Part shown: positions 51,525 to 59,414 of the stretch, piece after piece
Layout: each line of letters begins with the position of its first letter
How positions within the stretch are numbered: position 1 is the first letter of the stretch
NCBI GenBank assembly: GCA_965372745.1
Contig: CBDVDM010000005.1
Location: forward strand, 7,256 to 71,255
DNA: 64,000 bases
DNA from: VRUG01 sp965372745
GTDB lineage: Bacteria > Planctomycetota > Phycisphaerae > Sedimentisphaerales > Anaerobacaceae
Reading direction: 5' to 3'
Program-made: the position numbers and the translations under genes
Notes under the pieces: model-generated
What the model saw: only the letters and a program-made list of their open reading frames with translations
Database searches by the model: none
Told to the model about the DNA's origin: nothing

Positions 51525-51700
51525 TTAGCCTTTTAAGGCGATGACATTGGGCGGATGTCCTAGAAACAAAATTTTGGAGGAGGATATATCCGCCCGATTT
51601 CAGTACAAAACCAGAATTAGTTCTATTGGAGCTTGAGAGAGCTGATTTTGTTATTCGTATGATGCGAGGTCAACCGGAGGAGGATGACCTCGCTTTTTTT
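51525..51700 (+). ncRNA. Candidate sigma-54-dependent small RNA with GGA-rich hairpins
   Basis: About 175 nt between the RpoN promoter and a strong terminator, with no credible ORF. Hairpin 1: GGGCGGAT (51549-51556) with ATCCGCCC (51588-51595), continued inward by TCCT/AGGA; its loop side contains GGAGGAGGA at 51576-51584. A middle GGAGC with a small AGCT stem lies at about 51628-51642. Hairpin 2 is the terminator, whose loop again contains GGAGGAGGA (51676-51684). Repeated GGA in hairpin loops is the mark of CsrA/RsmA-binding sponge RNAs; here the function is inferred, not known. Confidence 0.65.
51664..51700 (+). terminator. Intrinsic terminator of the small RNA
   Basis: A perfect 9-bp stem, GCGAGGTCA with TGACCTCGC, a 12-nt loop holding GGAGGAGGA, then seven T. 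Confidence 0.93.
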
Positions 51701-51773
51701 ATGCGTTGTCTCCATTCTTAAAATTGCCTTTTCGTATTTGACTTTTTCGCTACTCAATTCAAATTGAACCTCA

Positions 51774-51779
51774 TATAAT
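51774..51779 (+). promoter_or_regulatory. -10 element next to thiE
   Basis: A perfect TATAAT only 10 bp before the thiE start codon; no good -35 at the usual distance. Transcription from it would give a leader of a few nucleotides. Confidence 0.4.
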
Positions 51780-51789
51780 CTAATTTGCC

Positions 51790-52839
51790 ATGGAACGAGG
51801 TATCTATAGAATTATCGACGCTAATTTTAACCGTGCCCGCGAAGCTATCCGCGTTGTAGAGGAATTCTGCAGGTTCATTTTGAACAACGATTTATTAACT
51901 GAGCGTGCAAAGAAACTTCGCCACGAACTTTGTGCTGTGATAAACAATCTTGATACTGGCAAACTCATTTCAAGTAGAAACACATTAGCAGATGTCGGTG
52001 CCGGTAAAACAATTAATAATCAGCTTACAAGAGGTAATTTACGTGATTGTCTCACTGCCGCCTGCAAACGCCTCACCGAGGCACTTAGGGCGATTGCAGA
52101 GACAACTCAAATAATTAATCCCCAGATTGCTCAAAACATTGAAAAACTTAGATATGATAGTTACACGCTCGAAAAAGATATCGTCATCTTAGCCGAGCCG
52201 GTCGAAAAATTCAGGAAAGTCAGTTTGTATGTCATAATAAGCAGCAACCTTCCCGCTGATGTAATTTCTTTGACTGGTAAATGTATCGCCAGTCAGGCTG
52301 ACTGTATTCAATTGCGAACAAAAGATATAGCAGACGACCGGTTTTTCGCTTTGGCAAGAGAGTTCGTTAAGATTTGCAAAGAGGCTAACGTTTTGAGTAT
52401 CATAAACGACCGGGTTGATATCGCAGTAGCAGCCTGTGCGGACGGCGTACATCTTGGCCAAAACGATTTGTCTATAGAGCAGGCTCGCTATCTCGAATTA
52501 GCCCCGCTAATCATTGGCAAAAGCACGCATTCACTTGAACAGTTGCAGGCTGCATGTACAGAAAATTCAACCTATGTTTCTCTTGGGCCGGTGTTCGCCA
52601 CCGAGACTAAACCAACCGAACCGGCTGTCGGTTTGGACTATGTCAAACAGGCTACAAAACAGTTAGCTGATACCGGTATAAGCCCTGTCGCTATCGGAGG
52701 CATAACCGTTGAAAATGTTGAACAGGTTTTAAAAGCTGGTGCAAAAGCTATTGCAGTCTGCTCTGCTATAACAAATTCACAGAACCCTGCTGCCAGCTGT
52801 CGCGAATTCAAGGAAAAAATCGCTGGTTTTAAGCAATAA
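51790..52839 (+). CDS. thiE: Thiamine-phosphate synthase with N-terminal ThiD2 domain
   Basis: A 349-residue two-domain protein. Residues 1-125 are the all-helical ThiD2-type domain (IYRIIDANFNRAREAIRVVEEFCRF, ACKRLTEALRAIAE), found fused to ThiE in several bacterial groups. Residues 143-345 are ThiE: DCIQLRTKD, SIINDRVDIAVAACADGVHLGQND, YVSLGPVFATETKP (Lys and Thr that bind phosphate), ISPVAIGGITVENVEQVLKAGAKAIAVCSAI. It joins the thiazole phosphate made by ThiSGH with the pyrimidine. No TPP riboswitch is upstream, unlike the 11.6-kb operon. No ribosome site is visible either. Confidence 0.95.
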   Translation: MERGIYRIIDANFNRAREAIRVVEEFCRFILNNDLLTERAKKLRHELCAVINNLDTGKLISSRNTLADVGAGKTINNQLTRGNLRDCLTAACKRLTEALRAIAETTQIINPQIAQNIEKLRYDSYTLEKDIVILAEPVEKFRKVSLYVIISSNLPADVISLTGKCIASQADCIQLRTKDIADDRFFALAREFVKICKEANVLSIINDRVDIAVAACADGVHLGQNDLSIEQARYLELAPLIIGKSTHSLEQLQAACTENSTYVSLGPVFATETKPTEPAVGLDYVKQATKQLADTGISPVAIGGITVENVEQVLKAGAKAIAVCSAITNSQNPAASCREFKEKIAGFKQ

Positions 52840-52891
52840 TTTCAGCTATTTTTGAGATAATCCAAAGTTTTCCAGACAGGTTTTCTACGAT

Positions 52892-53173
52892 TTATCCACT
52901 AACATCATAATTTTCAGGCGAATTACCTTTTTTTTCAAGAAAATTGCCCTTAATTGATTATTGGAAGCAGATACATAAATAAAGACTTCATGGCACTTTA
53001 ATCTCTTTAAATGTAACCTTCTTAACAAAGGCACGTTATCGACAACTCTTCCTATTTTAACGGGTGCAACAACAAAGGTTGTTAAAAAGGGCAATCTCTT
53101 TCCGTGGTTCTTTTTGACAACAATTAAAGTGTACTTCTGTGGCGAGATTGTGGTTATCAACAAGTTTTCCACA
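52892..53173 (+). other. DnaA-box-like cluster, possible replication origin
   Basis: Four 9-mers each one mismatch from TTATCCACA, all on the plus strand: TTATCCACT (52892-52900), TTATCGACA (53036-53044), TTATCAACA (53154-53162) and TTTTCCACA (53165-53173). The last two are only 2 bp apart, an arrangement common in oriC regions, and an AT-rich stretch follows to 53263. No dnaA or dnaN is nearby, so it may instead be a DnaA-regulated or titration site. Apart from this, 52840-53263 holds no gene. Confidence 0.4.
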
Positions 53174-53263
53174 AAGAAAACGCTGTCTTTGTTCAGGCTT
53201 TCTTTGTAAAATTGTGTAACAAAATGCTCAGGAAATCGCGTAAATTTTTGGAAACTATAATTT

Positions 53264-54226
53264 ATGAAAAAAGGGTTAATTTCAATAGGTGAGTCGATTC
53301 ACGCATCAATCCCAAAGACAGGCCGGGTAATGAAAGAGCTGGCCCAGCTTGGTTCTGACGCTTATAAAAAACAAAGTCAGCCTCTTGATTATATAAAAGG
53401 TCTTGTTGAATCTCAAGCCGCCGACGGTGCCGATTATATCGCGGTGAATCTCGATGTCTTTGGAGAATCAAATCCCCAAACGACTGTTGATATGATGGTC
53501 GAATATGTAAAGCTTGTCCGAAATTGGAGCGGCGGTGTACCGGTTTGTATTGACAGCAGTGACGACAATGTCTTAAAAGCAGGCCTAAAAGAATGGTATA
53601 ACACCGACGCATCTGTTAAACAACCTTTGATAAATTCTATTAAGACCTACACGACCGCTAACATGCTGCCGTTGAAAGATGAATATGATTATGCATTCAT
53701 AGGTTTATTAGTAAGCGAAGATAAGCCCACAGGCCCGGGAGGCTCGCATTCAATTGACGAGCTTTATAATCTTGCCAGACGAATTTTTGATGAAGCTACG
53801 GGAAAATACGGCTTCAAACCGCAGGAGATTTTCTTTGATTCGACGGTATTTCCACTGGCGATTGATATGCCCATGGAGCCAAATATCCCCGGCTATACTT
53901 ACAGAACGTTTGAAACCATAAAGAAAATCAAATCAGACCCGAAGATGAAAGGCGTTCATTTCTCACTCGGCGTAACCAACTGTGTTCGTGACCTTCCGGG
54001 AAGAAAAATAGGAGTTGCCCGGGCATATGTTGAAGTTGCAATAAGGTACGGCCTGGACGCCGGAATTGTTAATGTATCTCATAAACTCGGCACCAGACCC
54101 GCAGATACTGAGCTTGTAAAACTGGTAGAAGCTTATGCTGCGATGGACGGTTCAGCCGAAAAACTTAACGACACAATGATGCTGATGGGCAAATTCTGCA
54201 GGGAAGCAAAAAAGCCAAAGAACTGA
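53264..54226 (+). CDS. Methyltetrahydrofolate:corrinoid methyltransferase (pterin-binding domain)
   Basis: A 320-residue TIM-barrel of the pterin-binding family (DHPS/MeTr). It opens with ISIGESIHASIPKTGRVMKEL and contains DYIAVNLDVFGE, GVPVCIDSSDDNVLKAGL, MLPLKDEYDYAFIGLLV, and KGVHFSLGVTNCVRDLPGRKIG followed by NVSHKLGTRP. It resembles the AcsE-type methyltransferase that moves a methyl group from methyl-tetrahydrofolate to a corrinoid protein; it lacks the other methionine synthase domains. No corrinoid protein or acetyl-CoA synthase gene lies in this window. TATAAT just before the ATG may be a chance match. Confidence 0.85.
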   Translation: MKKGLISIGESIHASIPKTGRVMKELAQLGSDAYKKQSQPLDYIKGLVESQAADGADYIAVNLDVFGESNPQTTVDMMVEYVKLVRNWSGGVPVCIDSSDDNVLKAGLKEWYNTDASVKQPLINSIKTYTTANMLPLKDEYDYAFIGLLVSEDKPTGPGGSHSIDELYNLARRIFDEATGKYGFKPQEIFFDSTVFPLAIDMPMEPNIPGYTYRTFETIKKIKSDPKMKGVHFSLGVTNCVRDLPGRKIGVARAYVEVAIRYGLDAGIVNVSHKLGTRPADTELVKLVEAYAAMDGSAEKLNDTMMLMGKFCREAKKPKN

Positions 54227-54295
54227 ATTTATTCGTGCTCGCCAAAAGCGACACATCAAATTTAATACGGCATTAAATCTAAATGTTGAAACAAA

Positions 54296-54334
54296 AAAAG
54301 CAGGCGAATCCCATAAATAGATCCGCCTGCTTTT
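54296..54334. terminator. Bidirectional terminator
   Basis: AAAAGCAGGCG (54296-54306) and CGCCTGCTTTT (54324-54334) form an 11-bp stem with A/T runs on both sides, between the convergent methyltransferase and secreted-protein genes. Confidence 0.88.
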
Positions 54335-54383
54335 GTTTTCAGCCGACATAAACCAGTAAGAACTAACCTGTTCATGCGGTCAA

Positions 54384-55094
54384 TTATTCAAGAACAATAT
54401 CCTCGTCTTTGATAAGCCTGACTTCTTCGACAATGACGGTCCCTTTTCCGATTGTGGCCGTTGCTGAGGCTGTGCCTTCTTGAGCCGAAGTGGTGGTACC
54501 TATCATAGCCTGGACAGCAATCTTGTGTACGCCGGAACTAAGGTCATTTTCAACAAAGTTGAATGAATTGGCCGTCATAGTATTAAGAATCAACTCGATT
54601 TCTTCGGCAGTGACACAATTCAGGTCAACAATCACGTGGTTCGGATCCTCAGGGTCAATCATCAGACAATCGCCTATCATGCCCTCCAGCGTAGCCGAGA
54701 GCTCCTGCATTCTACTGGAGAAAACCACTTCACCGGGGTATGCAGGTACATCATCCACAAGAACCCTCACCTTGATAACCGCTTCGGCTTTCGACGTATC
54801 TTTGCTACCGCCTTTGCTTTTTACCAATGTTTGCGTGTAAAGCCCGCATTCAAGAGACACATCAATGAACAGGTCCTTCTTGTTTGCTGTTTTAATCGTG
54901 TTAGACAATAGAGTTGTCCAGCCTTGCTGGGTTGTACCGTCAATCAAGGTGATATCCGCAACTTTGCATGTTGCCTTGGCTGACGGATGGCCGGCATCAG
55001 AAGAAGCTGCGCTGACAGACCCGCTTATCGCCAGGCTAATCACTGCCGCAAATATAAGCGTCCCAACTACCATATTTCTTGTATTCTTTCCCAT
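54384..55094 (-). CDS. Secreted protein of unknown function
   Basis: A 236-residue protein with a Sec signal peptide (about 9-30, TLIFAAVISLAISGSVSAA, cleaved after SAA/ASA). The mature part is a beta-rich, acidic domain with four to five cysteines (C43, C84 and others) and stretches such as IDVSLECGLYTQTLVKSKGG and IKVRVLVDDVPAYPGEVVFSSRMQEL. No domain is recognised. AAGGAG lies before the ATG, so good expression is likely. It may be an exported structural or binding protein. Confidence 0.72.
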   Translation of the reverse strand: MGKNTRNMVVGTLIFAAVISLAISGSVSAASSDAGHPSAKATCKVADITLIDGTTQQGWTTLLSNTIKTANKKDLFIDVSLECGLYTQTLVKSKGGSKDTSKAEAVIKVRVLVDDVPAYPGEVVFSSRMQELSATLEGMIGDCLMIDPEDPNHVIVDLNCVTAEEIELILNTMTANSFNFVENDLSSGVHKIAVQAMIGTTTSAQEGTASATATIGKGTVIVEEVRLIKDEDIVLE

Positions 55095-55514
55095 TTCTTT
55101 CTCCTTGTAGCTCTGTCTAAATACTTACTTCGTTTTAGGTGCAGACCGCCCACACCTCTGCCAATACTTAGTTTTCTCAATCCCTTGGCGCAAATACAAT
55201 CCTTTCAATTGCAGCGATATTTCCCCATAGGCACTTCCTCCTCTTCTGCAAAGCAAAGAAATTTTACTTGTTGGTGAAACTGATAGGGCAATAACCTAAG
55301 ATTTTTTTACCTAAATGTCAATAATTAAATTTCTCAAATTTAAAGGCTTCTACCCCACTTTTTTGGCCCGGAGAAACACCATATTATAACTTCCACCTAT
55401 TCAAGTGCTTACGGCCATCGCCTTGTCCAGCAACAAAGCTAATTGGGAAAAATAAAGATTCCCAGCGGATTTCACAACGTGGTCTCTGGGTGGAAATCCT
55501 CCATAAGATTTGAA
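55095..55514. other. Intergenic DNA, no gene seen
   Basis: Leader side of the secreted-protein gene. A pair GGATTTCAC / GTGGAAATCC with one bulge occurs at about 55467-55500; otherwise nothing definite. Confidence 0.4.
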
Positions 55515-55539
55515 AAACACTGTTTTTAAGTAAGTGTTT
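55515..55539 (-). terminator. Terminator of the endonuclease III-like gene
   Basis: On the minus strand AAACACT and AGTGTTT form a 7-bp stem around an 11-nt loop, followed by two more T, 21 bp after the stop. Confidence 0.55.
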
Positions 55540-55559
55540 AGGCCGATTACGAAAGAAGA

Positions 55560-56225
55560 TTAAAATGTTTCAATATCAACGCAGTGCGGCATCCTCTCAA
55601 GCGGGCATCGGTCACATTTAGTTTTAGGTCTGCAAAATTCCTTTCCAACACGAACTAAAAGCGCATGATATTCGTTGAAAAGCTTTACATCTGTTACCAG
55701 ATTTGACTCAAACAAGTATTGCAATTGCTCATAATCACAACCCGGTTCAATCATACCATGTCGCACAGCCACACGCGCTGTGTAAGCGTCAACTACAAAG
55801 ACCTCTCTATCAAATGCATAAAGCAAAATCGAGTCTGCTGTTTCCGGCCCGACACCCTTGATGCTTAAAAGCTCTTCTCTTAATCGCTCGGTACTGATAT
55901 CTTCAAGGTTTTCGAGTTGTCCTTCATAATTACAAAAAAGCCAATCCAGAAGATTTTTCACCCGCTTGGCTTTTAAGTTAAAATAACCGGCAGGACGAAT
56001 CAACTCAGCCAGTTTCGATTGCTCAAGACTGTATAATTTTTCAGCAGTTAAAAGATTTTCCTTTTTTAAATTTGCCAACGCCTTTTCAACGTTAGGCCAG
56101 TTCGTATTCTGCGTCAGAATCGCCCCGATTATTATCTCGAACCGACCATCACCAGGCCACCACTGCTGTGGACCAAATCGCTCAAAAAGCAACTCATAAA
56201 TCTCGGTTACCCGTTCACTTGTCAT
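55560..56225 (-). CDS. Endonuclease III-like HhH-GPD DNA glycosylase
   Basis: A 221-residue base-excision glycosylase. The helix-hairpin-helix is LLSIKGVGPETADSILLYA, with the catalytic aspartate in VVDAYT and C-terminal cysteines (CRPKTKCDRCPLERMPHC) for a [4Fe-4S] cluster. The usual Nth lysine (GVGRKTA) is replaced by Glu (GVGPETA), as in 3-methyladenine glycosylases of the MagIII type, so it may be monofunctional and act on alkylated bases. ATG 56225 is preferred to a TTG seven codons earlier. Confidence 0.88.
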   Translation of the reverse strand: MTSERVTEIYELLFERFGPQQWWPGDGRFEIIIGAILTQNTNWPNVEKALANLKKENLLTAEKLYSLEQSKLAELIRPAGYFNLKAKRVKNLLDWLFCNYEGQLENLEDISTERLREELLSIKGVGPETADSILLYAFDREVFVVDAYTARVAVRHGMIEPGCDYEQLQYLFESNLVTDVKLFNEYHALLVRVGKEFCRPKTKCDRCPLERMPHCVDIETF

Positions 56226-56339
56226 ATTCGTTTTTCTCTTTAACAAAAGTTATTTCGTTTTGATTATTGTAATTCTAACGTCTTTAATGTAAAATTTCCA
56301 AAAATTAATAGTAAAAGAAAGCTTGGCGAAACCATAAGC

Positions 56340-57236
56340 ATGGAAGTTAGCGACAAACAAAAACAAAGCCCCAGTCAGCTGTTTAATTTCACGAAAGACT
56401 CTTACCTTGAACGTACCAGCCGGCCCTTCTATGCCATCGTTTTCCTGCTTCCATTCATAATCTTCTATGAACTTGGAACCATTTTCATCAACACCGATAT
56501 TTTAAATCAGTCCCAGGTGCGCGTCGTCGCCTTTGTCTGGCTGCAAAACTTTCTGCAATATCTCGGCTTTGCTGATAAGATTGCATGGGCAGCGCCAGCA
56601 CTGGCTGTCGTAATCATTTTATTTGCTTTGCAGATTGTCTCGCGGAAACAGTGGTATTTTTCTTTCGGTGATGTCCTGCCGATGGCCCTGGAATGTATCG
56701 CACTTGCTGTTCCGCTGATTGTTCTCAGCCTGTTTTTAAATAACTCCGCCAACCAGCAACCTGATATTACTGAATACAAAAATAATCAAATCCAAATCGT
56801 ATCATGTTCTACCGTCTCAACAGACAACACCCCGGCATATATTACTGTTTATGATGAATCAGTACCTGAGCATAATCTCCTGGCTGACATTGTAACAAGC
56901 ATAGGTGCAGGAATTTACGAAGAGCTTGTCTTCAGACTTATCATGATTTGTCTTTTAATGATTTTGTTTCAGGATGCCCTTCGCTTTGATCGCAAAAAAG
57001 CAATCATATTTTCCGTTCTCGTCTCCGCTGCAATGTTTAGCGCCTATCATCACTTTGATTTTCTTAGCGGCCAGACCACCGAACCATTTAACTCAACTGT
57101 CTTTGCTTTTAGAACTATAGCGGGAATTTATTTCGCGGCTCTTTTTGCTTTCCGCGGTTTTGCTATCACCGCAGGCACTCATGTTTTCTATGATATCATC
57201 GTTGTTTTCGTCAATGCCTTCTTTTTACGAAGCTAA
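56340..57236 (+). CDS. CPBP-family intramembrane metalloprotease
   Basis: A 298-residue membrane protein with about seven hydrophobic segments. The CPBP/Abi motifs are present: EELVFR (about 197-202), followed by AAMFSAYHHFDF (His pair) and a final ITAGTHVFYDII. Family members are Rce1-like proteases, sometimes involved in bacteriocin self-protection or protein processing. It is divergent from the glycosylase gene, and nothing nearby points to a substrate. Confidence 0.88.
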   Translation: MEVSDKQKQSPSQLFNFTKDSYLERTSRPFYAIVFLLPFIIFYELGTIFINTDILNQSQVRVVAFVWLQNFLQYLGFADKIAWAAPALAVVIILFALQIVSRKQWYFSFGDVLPMALECIALAVPLIVLSLFLNNSANQQPDITEYKNNQIQIVSCSTVSTDNTPAYITVYDESVPEHNLLADIVTSIGAGIYEELVFRLIMICLLMILFQDALRFDRKKAIIFSVLVSAAMFSAYHHFDFLSGQTTEPFNSTVFAFRTIAGIYFAALFAFRGFAITAGTHVFYDIIVVFVNAFFLRS

Positions 57237-57370
57237 AAAAATTACCTTATCAGCAATTTTGCCAATTTTTTTCAAAAATTTTCGCATCCGTTAATCTTTT
57301 GCTTTTCTCATCTTGCAGGATAATCGTCCCATAATCGACACAAACTCTGTTATCAGTACTGATACTGCTC

Positions 57371-57400
57371 TTGAATAGCACCAGTCATTTTTTGTATAAT
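57371..57400 (+). promoter_or_regulatory. Promoter of the DUF2617 gene
   Basis: TTGAAT at 57371-57376, an 18-nt spacer and TATAAT at 57395-57400. Confidence 0.6.
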
Positions 57401-57442
57401 GGGTCTTAGTAGATGACTTGTATTTTTTAGAAGGAACATATA

Positions 57443-57991
57443 ATGATGGAATCACCGAAAATCAATGTCGCTGTTGACCAACTTTCTTTTAGCCTTTTTC
57501 AAAGATCTTTGCATCCGGAGCTTTTTCAAATCTACGCAAACAGACGGTTAAAAACCGAAAATTATGAAGCTGCTATCTGGGTCACCGGTTGTACGCATGT
57601 TGTCACTGTCCATTCCAATAACATGTGTCTGGCTGAAGTTATAAGTGCTACCGATCAGCCGCTGCCACAAAAAGGTCTTGTTGAACGATTCCAATTTAGA
57701 GGGCCGCGCTCTCACAAATGCAGCTTAAGCAGGAATTTGCACTATATGACTGATTTCCAGGTCGAAAAAATGAGCAGAAATCTATACCGGCAAAGTCATC
57801 TTGATCTTGACCGCTTTGCTAAAAATCGTGGTATCTTCGTAAAGTTCCCAAAACACGAAACTGATGGACTCAATCCTTTCTGCTATGTAGACTACGAGGC
57901 AAGGCAAAACGAATTACATGTCCACACTTTTGCTGCTTACCCGGAACAGTTGACAATGATTAAAACCCAGTCTTTGTTCTCGTTCCACTAA
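57443..57991 (+). CDS. DUF2617 family protein
   Basis: A 182-residue protein that I assign to DUF2617 from the pattern FQRSLHPELFQIYANRRLKTENYEAAIWVTGCTHVVTVH and QFRGPRSHKCSL, ending with an HVHTFAAYPEQLTMIKTQS. The function of the family is unknown; no enzyme motif stands out. AAGGA is upstream of the ATG pair at 57443. It stands alone with its own promoter. Confidence 0.7.
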   Translation: MMESPKINVAVDQLSFSLFQRSLHPELFQIYANRRLKTENYEAAIWVTGCTHVVTVHSNNMCLAEVISATDQPLPQKGLVERFQFRGPRSHKCSLSRNLHYMTDFQVEKMSRNLYRQSHLDLDRFAKNRGIFVKFPKHETDGLNPFCYVDYEARQNELHVHTFAAYPEQLTMIKTQSLFSFH

Positions 57992-58012
57992 TGTCAGTTT
58001 ATCGAATACAAA

Positions 58013-58999
58013 TTACGTTGTTTCTGTAACTCGTTGTTTAAGTGCGTCTATTCTTTCACGGATTTCCTCTGCCATCCTGCTGTTGGGAAAGTCACGCACA
58101 ATCTGTCTGCCGATTACGAGGGCCTTGTCCCACTGCTTCCCGGATACCGCCAGTGAAAATGTCACCCCCATATTGTGCAGCTTGCTCCTGAATACATCCC
58201 TTGCCGCTTCCTGTAGCGCCAGACCTTCATTAGGACTAAGATATAAATCCAGCTCGTGCAAAATCTCCAGACTCCGGTCTGTCTCCTGACGCTTTACCGC
58301 ATCGTCCCACGCTGCAAGCAACGCTTTTTTGCGTTCTTGTTTTTTGTCAACAAGTTTCTGCCGCATCGCTTTGGCAGTATCTGAGTCTGGTGCTGCCTTT
58401 ATCAGCCTTTCTATTACTGTGCTTGCCTGCGTCCACCGAAAACTGTCCAAAAGTTTATCTATGTGTGTTATGACCTGATTAATCCGCTCTGAATCTGTCG
58501 CATTTTGATACCGTTTCGCCTCTACTCGCAACTGTTCAGCCAACTTCTTATATTCCGTTGAACCGGCTATTTCATCGATGATTTCGTAAGTCGTTTCAAA
58601 ATCCTGACGGTGAAGCTTGTCAAGTACCGCCTCCCTTAACGACTGCTTGTCAGCATCTCTATAGGCAATTGACTTGGCCGTTTCACTTAAACGAGTATTC
58701 TGATTGACTTGCCTTAGTTCTGCGTTCGTCTTTTCCAAAAAGCCAGCTACCTTTTCTAACTTGGCATCACTTTCTCTTAGCCTGTCGAAAATCCTCACAA
58801 CCCTGGAAAGTATCGCCAGAACCATAAACAGAATCATCAGCGCACATAAAAGCCATATCGTTTGGGGAACTTTATTCGTTTCGCTCGTCTCGAAGATGTT
58901 CGTAAACATTGTAAGAAGAATCACGCCTGCTAAAATCACACAGACGACAATGATGTGCCACCTGAACCGCTGTGCAAATCTTGTCTGGCCTAAACTCAT
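58013..58999 (-). CDS. Membrane protein with coiled coil and TPR-like repeats
   Basis: A 328-residue protein with two membrane segments (about 14-33 and 45-64), then a coiled coil (about 70-105) and a long all-helical region with TPR-like repeats (about 120-320; for example QWDKALVIGRQIVRDFPNSRMAEEI). AGGGG lies before the ATG. The topology suggests a cytoplasmic scaffold tethered to the membrane. No family name is certain. Confidence 0.75.
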   Translation of the reverse strand: MSLGQTRFAQRFRWHIIVVCVILAGVILLTMFTNIFETSETNKVPQTIWLLCALMILFMVLAILSRVVRIFDRLRESDAKLEKVAGFLEKTNAELRQVNQNTRLSETAKSIAYRDADKQSLREAVLDKLHRQDFETTYEIIDEIAGSTEYKKLAEQLRVEAKRYQNATDSERINQVITHIDKLLDSFRWTQASTVIERLIKAAPDSDTAKAMRQKLVDKKQERKKALLAAWDDAVKRQETDRSLEILHELDLYLSPNEGLALQEAARDVFRSKLHNMGVTFSLAVSGKQWDKALVIGRQIVRDFPNSRMAEEIRERIDALKQRVTETT

Positions 59000-59166
59000 A
59001 ACCGCCCCTTTTCAAAAATAGACAGTTGATATTAGAAAAAACTTAACCTGTATATGTTATTATACTCTCAGCGACTTCACACTGTCAATACGAAAAGCTC
59101 GGTTCTTCCTGGACATCTTCAATAAATCCAGCTGTTGTTTTGTTGGTTGGTGCAGGTCTGGCAAAT

Positions 59167-59239
59167 GGGCGATACTGGATTCGAACCAGTGGCCTCACGG
59201 GTGTGATCCGTGCGCTCTAACCAACTGAGCTAATCGCCC
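59167..59239 (-). tRNA. tRNA-Val (CAC)
   Basis: A 73-nt cloverleaf on the minus strand: acceptor GGGCGAT/ATCGCCC, D stem GCTC/GAGC, anticodon stem CACGG/CCGTG with loop ATCACAC (anticodon CAC), T arm ACTGG-TTCGAAT-CCAGT. CCA not encoded. Confidence 0.93.
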
Positions 59240-59253
59240 AAGAGTTGAATATA

Positions 59254-59282
59254 ATAGAATCAATGTTAACACTCTATGTCAA
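59254..59282 (-). promoter_or_regulatory. Promoter of tRNA-Val
   Basis: On the minus strand a perfect TTGACA (59282-59277), followed by TTCTAT at 17 nt or TATTAT at 20 nt, just before the tRNA. Confidence 0.45.
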
Positions 59283-59313
59283 GAACTAAGGACAATAACT
59301 CAAATTGCACAAT

Positions 59314-59392
59314 CAGAAATCAGATGTCAGATGTCAGAAATCAGAAAAAATATTTTAAACCAAAAATCTGATATCTGAAGTCTGAAATCTGA
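59314..59392. repeat. CAGAAATCAGA-type imperfect inverted repeat
   Basis: CAGAAATCAGATGTCAGATG and similar units to 59345, then an AT-rich loop and a roughly complementary AATCTGATATCTGAAGTCTG to 59392. It lies between tRNA-Val and feoB and shares the CAGAAATCAGA word with the repeat at 29247-29281. Confidence 0.55.
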
Positions 59393-59414
59393 GTATACGA
59401 GATACGAGATGCCA

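Noticed and set aside
51525..51700. Reading the GGAGGAGGA motifs as Shine-Dalgarno sites of small ORFs
   Set aside because: After the first motif no start codon is at a usable distance; after the second the ATG overlaps the motif and would be locked in the terminator stem.
51525..51789. A second TPP riboswitch in front of thiE
   Set aside because: The CTGAGA and GAACCTG aptamer blocks are missing.
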